The translations under genes were made by a program, and so were the position numbers. Shown one piece after another: positions 1-5,789 of a stretch of DNA of 5,789 bases; position 1 is the stretch's first letter; each line of letters opens with the position of its first letter. The notes under the pieces are model-generated. The model was given only the letters and a program-made list of their open reading frames with translations. It was not told where the DNA came from and made no database searches. Source of the DNA: an uncultured Porphyromonadaceae bacterium (GTDB lineage: Bacteria; Bacteroidota; Bacteroidia; Bacteroidales; Muribaculaceae); contig CAMWZE010000117.1 of NCBI GenBank assembly GCA_947178685.1, positions 1 through 5,789 of the forward strand, in the 5' to 3' direction.

Positions 1-11
1 GTTATTAAATC

Positions 12-52
12 AAAAAAAGGGGAAGGTCACAACAACTGTGGCCCACCCCTTT
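12..52 (-). terminator. Rho-independent terminator of the susC-susD-lipoprotein operon
   Basis: Read on the minus strand, a hairpin is followed directly by seven U. The outer stem AAAGGGG (52-46) pairs with CCCCUUU (22-16). The inner stem GGCCACA (43-37) pairs with UGUGACC (31-25) with one C-A mismatch, and the loop is GUUGU (36-32). A two-base internal loop (45-44 against 24-23) separates the stems. The U tract is 18-12, and its first three U can also pair with the AAA of the outer stem. It begins about 37 bases past the lipoprotein stop codon, so it should end the transcript of all three genes. Transcripts from the opposite side would form an even better inner stem (the mismatch becomes a G-U wobble) but have only a short, interrupted U run, so bidirectional action is possible but weaker. 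Confidence 0.85.
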
Positions 53-88
53 CTCACATATCGATTTTATAATTTTTTACTCAGCATC

Positions 89-946
89 TTACGGTAACTC
101 GATCTGAACTGAATACTGCTGCTGTCCAAAGCTGCCTACATTGGGAATGTAGTAAACCGGAGAGAGCACTGCGAATCCGGGCTCATACCAGATATCAAAT
201 CCCTCTTGCATACCCGTCAGAGCATCCCAAGGATAGAGATTGATCGGTTGTCCGTCAACAGCTTGGTAGTTAAGACCGGAGCTATATGCGTTGAAATAGA
301 GGTTGCCGTTATCAAGTTGCCAGAACTCTACATATTCCGGACCGCTTGAGCTGATCCAGTTTTCCCAGTCTTCCTGACCATCTGCAGAGGCATAATATGC
401 TTTGTAGGGGTTAAGCACACGGTAGCGTTCGAAGCCATCGGCTTTAAGGATCTCTACAGGATAAGGATCTGAATCATCCATCACCCAGGCATCAAAGAAG
501 GTGCCTGTGCCTAAGCTTGACCATGTGTAGTTCACCGGACATTTGATCGTCAAAGCTGAGATGCCGCTATAGCTCGGTGTCCCCTCAAACTTGAGTGTTC
601 CGGCATAAGTGTAAGGCGGAGTTGCATTGGCAATATCGATCACGATTTCTGCAGTGTTCTTTCCGGCCTCGAAAGTCACGGATGAGGGCACCGTGATATC
701 CTCAGGGCAGTTGGCAGCGGGAGTGAAAGTGATATTCACTGTCTCAGAACCGGAGCTAACGGTACGGTCAAGTGGAATTACAATTTTGTTCGCGCCGGGA
801 GCCAGATTCTCATTATACTGAGAGCTCTGGAAAGAGAGTCCGGTCTCAAGCGGAGCTTCGTCCCAATATCCCTTGTCGGAGCAGGAAGAAATCCCGACCA
901 CAGCGGCTATTGACAACGCCACTGATATTATCTTGTTGAATTTCAT
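89..946 (-). CDS. Putative surface glycan-binding-type lipoprotein, third gene of the SusCD operon
   Basis: I do not recognise a named family. The 285-residue product has a lipoprotein signal peptide (MKFNKIIS, hydrophobic core, lipobox ISSC with Cys22) followed by SDKGYWDE, so it is probably anchored in the outer membrane and may face outward. Residues about 34-137 look like an immunoglobulin-like or Calx-beta-like beta sandwich: alternating strands KIVIPLDRTV, ETVNITFTP, VTFEAGKNTAEIVIDI and YAGTLKFEG. Residues about 140-285 form a second part opening with WSSLGTGTFFDAWV, then VEILKADGFERYRVLNPY. From memory, this G-T-G..D ... YR..NPY pattern recurs in Bacteroidales SusCD-linked lipoproteins. 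This half is rich in Trp and Tyr (W194, W197, W209, W240, W253, many Tyr), as expected of a carbohydrate-binding surface. It starts 24 bases after the susD stop and is the last gene before a terminator, the usual SusE/SusF or SGBP position. The binding role is inferred from context; the lipoprotein call is firm. Confidence 0.85.
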   Translation of the reverse strand: MKFNKIISVALSIAAVVGISSCSDKGYWDEAPLETGLSFQSSQYNENLAPGANKIVIPLDRTVSSGSETVNITFTPAANCPEDITVPSSVTFEAGKNTAEIVIDIANATPPYTYAGTLKFEGTPSYSGISALTIKCPVNYTWSSLGTGTFFDAWVMDDSDPYPVEILKADGFERYRVLNPYKAYYASADGQEDWENWISSSGPEYVEFWQLDNGNLYFNAYSSGLNYQAVDGQPINLYPWDALTGMQEGFDIWYEPGFAVLSPVYYIPNVGSFGQQQYSVQIELP

Positions 947-970
947 GTCTGTCTTGATTGATTAATATAT
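947..970 (-). promoter_or_regulatory. susD-lipoprotein spacer and translation start region, no Shine-Dalgarno
   Basis: The 24-base spacer is AT-rich, has no Shine-Dalgarno match, and holds CAATCAA seven bases before the ATG of the third gene, the same heptamer that precedes the susD start. No hairpin or Bacteroides-type promoter (TTTG at -33, TAnnTTTG at -7) is visible. Its shortness argues for co-transcription with susD. Confidence 0.45.
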
Positions 971-2572
971 TTACTCTACGATAGGAGTTGGCACACCACC
1001 CTCGATGTTGTTGGCACCGATTGCCGGGTTGGCCTGCATCTCGCTCTGAGGGATAAGATAGATTCTCAAGGGGTCGTCGGCCGGAATGTCGAACACAGCA
1101 GCCGGCTCGAAACCACCGCCGACACGGTTCATCGGTTTCTTAAGACGCTGGATATCGTAGTAAGCGAGACCCTCGCCCCAGAACTCTACACGACGCTGCT
1201 GCCAGATCTCATCCTGAATATCGGTAGCCGATGTGGCTTTGCAATTGTAGGAGGGATCGCGGTAGGTCTGCACGAAATTGTTGAGGATAGTCACGGCTCC
1301 GGCAGTATTGCCAGCCATAGCCTCGGCCTCTGCCTGGATATAGTACATCTCCTCCACACGCATCAAGGGTATATCGTTTAGGTAGCAGATGCCGGTGAAC
1401 ATGCTCTGATAGGAGTCAAACTTCACATTTACGTAAGCGGCCTGTGCCTTGTTCTCGAAATAGCTCCACACAACTTCTGCATGGGCATCATCGAGGTTGG
1501 GGCTCTCACCGTTCTCATCACACCACCAGCCCTTGCGCACGTCGGTTGAAGGTATGGCGTCGAAAAGAGACTTGTTGATCATTCTGTACACACCTACCTG
1601 TGCATAACCACCGGTATAGAATGTCACGAAGTGACCGGGCCAGCAGTGAAGGTTGCCAACCTCGCCCGACTCGATATCGGTGGCGAGAATCCATGAGCCG
1701 TCGGCTGCATCCCAGAACGAGGGACGTGAAACCTCCGCGATGGAATAAGGTGTGCAACGGCTGTTCTCGATTACATACTTGGCATCGGCAGCGGCCTCGG
1801 CCCATTTGTTCATCACAAGATAGATGCGGGCACGCAGACCGGTAGCTGAGGCTGCAGTCATAAACTGCTTGGCGAGGCGGTCCGCAGGAGCGATGTGACC
1901 GGTACCCCTGAGCAGTTCCACCGACTTGTTGATATCACTGAGAATCTGAGCGTATACCTCCTCTACTGTAGCACGGGGGGCTCCATCCACAGCGGCCTGA
2001 TCGGCGTTCTCCTCTGTAAGTATGGGTACACAGGGCTTGTCCTGATTACCAACATAGGTAAACTGATACATCTGGGCAAGGTTGAAATATGACCATGCAC
2101 GGTAACCCAATGCCTGAGCCATGAAATACTGGAGAGTCTCGTTGGTCGTCTCCGGATCGATGGTCTTGAGGATGGAGTTGCATGAGTAGATCATATTGTA
2201 GTTGGTGCCCCACATGTAGGCGGTAGCTATTGAGGTGGCAGTTTTATCCGAATAGGTCAATGCACTGTTAAACCAGTTGTATCCACTGGTTGTGGCGGGC
2301 ATGTCAGCTGTTCTGGAGTCCATGAAGAGCATCGATGATGGCCAACCGAAATCGCTCTGATAGCTCGAATTTTTGTAGACACCGCAATATTGCTTTGTCA
2401 TCACAGGGAGGGCATTCACGCTTGCCTCCGCCATGGAGGGGTCGTTGGCCACCACCTGCTCCTTCTGATCGGAGGTGATGGTGCCTCCCATCGGTTCTGT
2501 GTCAAGGTCGTTGCAGGAGCCAAGGAAAGCCAAGGCTGCCACAGCGGGAAGAAATTTATATGTTGTCTTCAT
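971..2572 (-). CDS. SusD/RagB-family nutrient-binding outer-membrane lipoprotein
   Basis: This 533-residue surface lipoprotein should bind substrate and cap the SusC barrel encoded 18 bases upstream. The signal peptide ends in the lipobox LGSC, with the lipidated Cys at residue 20. The next residues, NDLDTEP, match the acidic start of many mature SusD proteins and could act as a surface-export signal. Family hallmarks appear in order: the helical segment LGYRAWSYFNLAQMYQ (155-170), ATVEEVYAQILSDI (201-214), a TPR-like helix pair around 232-270 (AKQFMTAASATGLRARIYL), IPLMRVEEMYYIQAEAEAMA (401-420), IWQQRRVEFWGEGLAYYDIQ (456-475) and the C-terminal LIPQSEMQANPAIGANN (506-522). The length is typical. 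Eight cysteines besides the lipidated one is high for the family. Trp and Tyr are frequent around 294-372 (for example W294, W311, W349, W350, W369), where ligand contacts could lie; that placement is inference. The start is fixed by the lipoprotein signal peptide. Confidence 0.96.
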   Translation of the reverse strand: MKTTYKFLPAVAALAFLGSCNDLDTEPMGGTITSDQKEQVVANDPSMAEASVNALPVMTKQYCGVYKNSSYQSDFGWPSSMLFMDSRTADMPATTSGYNWFNSALTYSDKTATSIATAYMWGTNYNMIYSCNSILKTIDPETTNETLQYFMAQALGYRAWSYFNLAQMYQFTYVGNQDKPCVPILTEENADQAAVDGAPRATVEEVYAQILSDINKSVELLRGTGHIAPADRLAKQFMTAASATGLRARIYLVMNKWAEAAADAKYVIENSRCTPYSIAEVSRPSFWDAADGSWILATDIESGEVGNLHCWPGHFVTFYTGGYAQVGVYRMINKSLFDAIPSTDVRKGWWCDENGESPNLDDAHAEVVWSYFENKAQAAYVNVKFDSYQSMFTGICYLNDIPLMRVEEMYYIQAEAEAMAGNTAGAVTILNNFVQTYRDPSYNCKATSATDIQDEIWQQRRVEFWGEGLAYYDIQRLKKPMNRVGGGFEPAAVFDIPADDPLRIYLIPQSEMQANPAIGANNIEGGVPTPIVE

Positions 2573-2590
2573 ATTGATTGCATATTGAGA
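2573..2590 (-). promoter_or_regulatory. susC-susD spacer and translation start region, no Shine-Dalgarno
   Basis: The 18-base spacer is AT-rich and has no purine-rich match to the 16S anti-Shine-Dalgarno sequence, as is usual in Bacteroidota, where A/U-rich unstructured leaders support initiation. It contains CAATCAA directly before the susD ATG. An earlier ATG inside the spacer is out of frame with susD, and the lipoprotein signal peptide supports the downstream start. I see no hairpin or promoter in it, so susD is probably translated from the susC mRNA. Confidence 0.5.
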
Positions 2591-5500
2591 TTAGAATTCA
2601 ACTTTGAGTCCACCCGACACACAACGCACGGCTGTATAGGTCGAAGTTGTAGCGGAGTAGTAACCCTGACGTGGGTCAAGACCCTTGCGTGCACTCCAGA
2701 GAGCAACGTTGTCGGCCGATACATATACCCTGATGTTGTTGATGCCGATCTTGGTGGTCAGATTCGAGGGAATCGTATAGCCCAATGTAATATTGTTGAG
2801 CGAGAGATAGTTGCTTGATACAAGGGCGCGGTCAGTTGTATATGATGAGAAAGTGTAGGAGTCTGTTGCATCAAGACGGGGCACATTGGTGTAGGGATTC
2901 TCGGGTGTCCATGCATTGAGAATATCCTTGTGCCAGTTCTTTCCGTAATCGCTTGAGTAGCCTGAGCCCATCAAGCCCTGATAACCGGAGTCGATGATCT
3001 TGCCACCGATCTGATAGCTGAACGCTACTGAGAGATCGAAACCGAAGGCTGCGAGATTGGTGCCGAAGCCGCCGTAGAAGTTGGGAAGGAGATTGCCTGT
3101 ACCCTGACGGTCTTTTACATCATAAGAGGTTTTCACACCATAGCTGCCGTCGATCTTATTGTTATCATCGTCATACTGCCAGCCCCAGTAGAGAGCCTTA
3201 CCGGTAGCAGGGTCAACACCTGCATATTTCACGAGGTAACGCTGATATCTTGACTCACCCTCTCTATAGATATAGGAGCCGTCGATCCATTCGCCGTTGA
3301 GCTCGGGAGCAAGCTTGAGAATCTTGTTCTCAATCCAGGTGCCGTTGAAGTTGATCGACCAGTCAATCTTGTCGGTCTTCACCGGAGTGTAGGTCACTTC
3401 GAGTTCCATACCGTTGTTGCGCATTGAGCCAACGTTCATCGGTATTGAGGTGTATCCGAGTGAAGGAGACACAGGACGGTTGTAGAGCATGTCGGAGGTC
3501 TGACGGTTGAAGTATTCCAGCGTACCGGTTACCTTACCGTTGAGGAAAGCGTAGTCCACACCGACGTTGAATGAGTTGGAGGTCTCCCATGTGAGGTCGG
3601 GGTTACCTTTGTAAGCGAGAGCGCCGTCGCTCCAGCTTGTTGAGCCGTCGATTGAATACTGATCGAGATAAGCGTAGTAGTTGCCCACGTTATCGTTACC
3701 CTGCTGACCGAAGCTTGCGCGAAGCTTCAACTGGTTGAGCCATGTGTTGGCACTCTCCATGAATTTCTCCTTGGCGATGTCCCATGCACCGGAAATCGAG
3801 AAGAAGTTACCCCAGCGATGCTTGGGAGCGAAACGGGAGGAGGCGTCGCGACGATACATACCTGTGAGGAAGTAGCGTGTGTCGAAGTTATAGTTGATCT
3901 GTCCGAGGATACCACGGGTGGCATACTCGTCGAGGTAACCGTAACCTCTGCGGCCGTCGTTGAAGAGAGTGTTGTTGATAGCCCAAGAGAATGGATTGTA
4001 AAGACCCTGACCGGTTGCCTCTACCATCTCATATTTGTAGTCGTAGCTTTCATAGCCCACCATCACATCGAGATTGTGGATATCGTTGAAAGAGTGCTTG
4101 TAGTTGGCGATGCCCTGAAGAGTAAGGCCGGAAGTGCGGTTTGCCTCCTGAGTGGCGTTACCACCCTGTGTTGTAAACTGGCCGTAGATACCGTTGAGTA
4201 CCATATGGTAGCGGGTGTTGTCGATTGAATAGCCCAATGTACCGGTCAGGGTAAGACCGTTCACCGGAGTGAGCTGGAGATACCACTTGCTGTTAAGGAT
4301 ATCCATCAGATATTCGCGAGAGTCATAGATGAGCTGACCTGCAGGGTTGCCGTTAGTGATGAAAGGACGAGCCCAAGGGGTCGACTTCGAATCACCGTAG
4401 TCATATATAGGCTTGTTGTAAGATTCGTCTATCATGACGTTGCCCTCGGCATCGCGCACGTAGATAGGATAGATCGGAGCCATGTTGTTGGCTGCATAGA
4501 ATGCGTTGCCATTGCTGGTAGAGGAGTCAGAGGTCATATCACGTGGATAATCACTCTTTGCATATGCATAGCTGATATTTGTACCAAGCTTAAACCAATC
4601 AGTCACGTTATAATCAACGCTGAGACGTGTGGAGAGACGCTCGTAGCTTGAGTTCTTGATCACACCCTCATCCTTGGTATATGAACCGTTGAAATAGTAG
4701 TTGTAGCGCTCTGTAGCGCCTGATACGCTAAGGTTGTATTCCTGACGCAGACCGTTGCGGAAAGTGGCGTCGGCCCAATCGTCGGGAGTGAAATAGTAGT
4801 CGCCATATCTATAGCCCAGAGTGGCATTGGGATTCAGCTTACCGTTCTCTCCGATAAGGAACTCTCCATCAGGCACAGTGTAGACCTGATAACCCAAAGC
4901 GGAAAGCATCTGGTTATTGGCATAGATATGAGCGTTTGCGGGAGTATAGCCGAGGCTATAGAGAGCGGCATTGCGCTGTGCCATATAGGCGAGCTCGTAA
5001 TACTGAGCCGGGCTGTCGATCACATCATAGTTCTTGATCTCACGGCTGTTGGCACCCCACTTGGCGTCGAGTGTCACCTTTGCCTTACCCATCTTGCCTC
5101 GCTTGGTGGTGATAAGGATCACACCGTTAGCACCACGAGCACCATAAAGGGCAGCGGCAGCTGCGTCCTTAAGCACGGTCATCGACTCGATATCGTTCGG
5201 GTTGAGAGCTGCAATGTCGCCGTCATAAGGCACACCGTCAAGCACATAAAGAGGATTCGAGCTTGCGTTGATGGAGCCGACACCACGGATACGCACGGTA
5301 GAACCGGTGCCCGGCTGGCCATTGGAATTGAGAGTCTGCACACCGGCTACCACACCGTTGAGGGCGTTGGTAACGTTGGTTACAAGACGATCTTCAATTG
5401 TGGATGCGCTCACAACAGAGGCCGCACCGGTATACTCCGATTTCTTGGCAGTACCGTAAGCCACAACCATAAGGTCGTCAAGCTCAGTCGCATCACTCGA

Positions 5501-5782
5501 AAGTTCGATTCGCATCGGACTGTTGGTGATACGCACTTTCACGGTCTTCATGCCGATGTAAGACACCTGAAGTTCCTTCACATTTGCAGGCACGTTCAGA
5601 TTGAACTTACCGTCAACATCGGTTGCTACACCCTGGCCGCCTCCGATTGGCATGACTGTTGCACCGATAATCGGCTCGCCGTCACTGATATTGACGACCA
5701 GACCCGATACGGCGCGGGTCTGTGCCATCACAGACCAGGTGCATGCCATAAGCGTCATCAAAATTAAAAACAGTTTTCTCAT
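2591..5782 (-). CDS. SusC/RagA-family TonB-dependent outer-membrane transporter
   Basis: This 1063-residue protein is a TonB-linked barrel that would import an oligosaccharide (or peptide) across the outer membrane, with the downstream SusD as its lid. Residues 1-20 form a signal peptide (MRK, hydrophobic core, SVMA|Q cut site). About 22-95 is a carboxypeptidase-regulatory-like beta domain (SGLVV, GATV, DVDGKF, VSYIGM). The TonB-box-like segment LDDLMVVAYGTAKK lies at 101-114. The plug spans about 115-230 and carries the SusC signature: VRIRGVGS (163-170), PLYVLDGVP (177-185), IESMTVLKDAAAAALYGARG (198-217) and GVILITTKRG (220-229). The rest is a beta barrel rich in alternating aromatics, with LKLRASFG at 685-692, ending in the strand GGLKVEF with a terminal Phe. 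The length is normal for the family and no STN domain is present. The start gives a proper signal peptide, and only TTTAAGT precedes it in the window. The family is certain; the substrate is not known. Confidence 0.97.
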   Translation of the reverse strand: MRKLFLILMTLMACTWSVMAQTRAVSGLVVNISDGEPIIGATVMPIGGGQGVATDVDGKFNLNVPANVKELQVSYIGMKTVKVRITNSPMRIELSSDATELDDLMVVAYGTAKKSEYTGAASVVSASTIEDRLVTNVTNALNGVVAGVQTLNSNGQPGTGSTVRIRGVGSINASSNPLYVLDGVPYDGDIAALNPNDIESMTVLKDAAAAALYGARGANGVILITTKRGKMGKAKVTLDAKWGANSREIKNYDVIDSPAQYYELAYMAQRNAALYSLGYTPANAHIYANNQMLSALGYQVYTVPDGEFLIGENGKLNPNATLGYRYGDYYFTPDDWADATFRNGLRQEYNLSVSGATERYNYYFNGSYTKDEGVIKNSSYERLSTRLSVDYNVTDWFKLGTNISYAYAKSDYPRDMTSDSSTSNGNAFYAANNMAPIYPIYVRDAEGNVMIDESYNKPIYDYGDSKSTPWARPFITNGNPAGQLIYDSREYLMDILNSKWYLQLTPVNGLTLTGTLGYSIDNTRYHMVLNGIYGQFTTQGGNATQEANRTSGLTLQGIANYKHSFNDIHNLDVMVGYESYDYKYEMVEATGQGLYNPFSWAINNTLFNDGRRGYGYLDEYATRGILGQINYNFDTRYFLTGMYRRDASSRFAPKHRWGNFFSISGAWDIAKEKFMESANTWLNQLKLRASFGQQGNDNVGNYYAYLDQYSIDGSTSWSDGALAYKGNPDLTWETSNSFNVGVDYAFLNGKVTGTLEYFNRQTSDMLYNRPVSPSLGYTSIPMNVGSMRNNGMELEVTYTPVKTDKIDWSINFNGTWIENKILKLAPELNGEWIDGSYIYREGESRYQRYLVKYAGVDPATGKALYWGWQYDDDNNKIDGSYGVKTSYDVKDRQGTGNLLPNFYGGFGTNLAAFGFDLSVAFSYQIGGKIIDSGYQGLMGSGYSSDYGKNWHKDILNAWTPENPYTNVPRLDATDSYTFSSYTTDRALVSSNYLSLNNITLGYTIPSNLTTKIGINNIRVYVSADNVALWSARKGLDPRQGYYSATTSTYTAVRCVSGGLKVEF

Positions 5783-5789
5783 ACTTAAA

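Noticed and set aside
1518..1845. Overlapping short open frames on both strands within susD (1518-1805 minus, 1600-1845 plus)
   Set aside because: Both translate to Arg/Cys-rich low-quality sequence within a region that encodes typical SusD on the minus strand.
2390..2818. A 142-codon plus-strand open frame spanning the susD-susC junction
   Set aside because: It is in antisense register with both genes and the spacer (all share one frame), so its openness follows from their codon use. The translation shows no protein-like features.
3818..4228. A 136-codon plus-strand open frame inside the susC-like gene
   Set aside because: It has the same antisense codon register as the previous case and no recognisable motif, and the opposing frame is unquestionable SusC barrel sequence.
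4928..5767. A 279-codon open frame on the plus strand opposite the 5' part of the susC-like gene
   Set aside because: It lies in exact codon register with susC on the other strand, so a stop there would need a TTA, CTA or TCA codon in susC, and these are rare in this gene. The product is Cys/His/Thr-rich with no signal peptide or family motif, which is typical of an antisense shadow.
5741..5782. Possible lipobox (LMAC, residues 11-14) in the SusC signal peptide
   Set aside because: SusC proteins are barrel proteins processed by signal peptidase I, and SVMA|Q at residues 17-21 is a good site for that. Lipidation at Cys14 would give a short hydrophobic core and has no support from the family.
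5783..5789. Promoter or ribosome binding site upstream of the susC-like gene
   Set aside because: Only TTTAAGT is visible before the ATG, too little to call any element.
1..5789. CRISPR array, insertion sequence, tRNA/rRNA gene or attachment site
   Set aside because: There are no regularly spaced repeats, transposase-like product, terminal inverted repeats, or tRNA/rRNA-like sequence. Nearly the whole window is explained by three intact genes and a terminator.

Overview
The window is a three-gene block read entirely on the minus strand: a SusC/RagA-family TonB-dependent outer-membrane transporter (5782-2591), its SusD/RagB-family surface lipoprotein partner (2572-971), and a third surface lipoprotein of about 285 residues (946-89). 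A rho-independent terminator (52-12) lies just past the last stop codon. The SusC-SusD pair is diagnostic of Bacteroidota. The absence of Shine-Dalgarno sequences, the AT-rich leaders before each ATG and a base composition near 50% GC (judged by eye, not computed) fit a gut Bacteroidales, possibly Muribaculaceae or a Prevotella relative. The genus cannot be fixed from this sequence alone.

Layout from the transcription start side (right) to the end (left): only 7 bases precede the susC-like ATG, so the promoter and any upstream regulator (ECF sigma/anti-sigma, hybrid two-component or SusR-type) lie outside the window. The spacers between genes are 18 and 24 bases, which supports one polycistronic mRNA. 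No gene-free stretch exceeds 100 bases. No glycoside hydrolase, peptidase, sulfatase or regulator is encoded here.

How the genes work together: SusC is the TonB-driven barrel and SusD is the lipid-anchored lid that captures substrate and closes over it. The third lipoprotein occupies the position usually held by a surface glycan-binding protein (SusE/SusF or SGBP-like) and probably helps recruit the same substrate at the cell surface. The substrate cannot be named from the sequence; a glycan is most likely by family precedent, but some SusCD pairs import peptides.

I found no undescribed type of system. The points most worth a second look are the unassigned two-part architecture of the third lipoprotein, the unusually cysteine-rich SusD, the enzyme-free end of the operon, and the in-frame, stop-free susC-susD junction.
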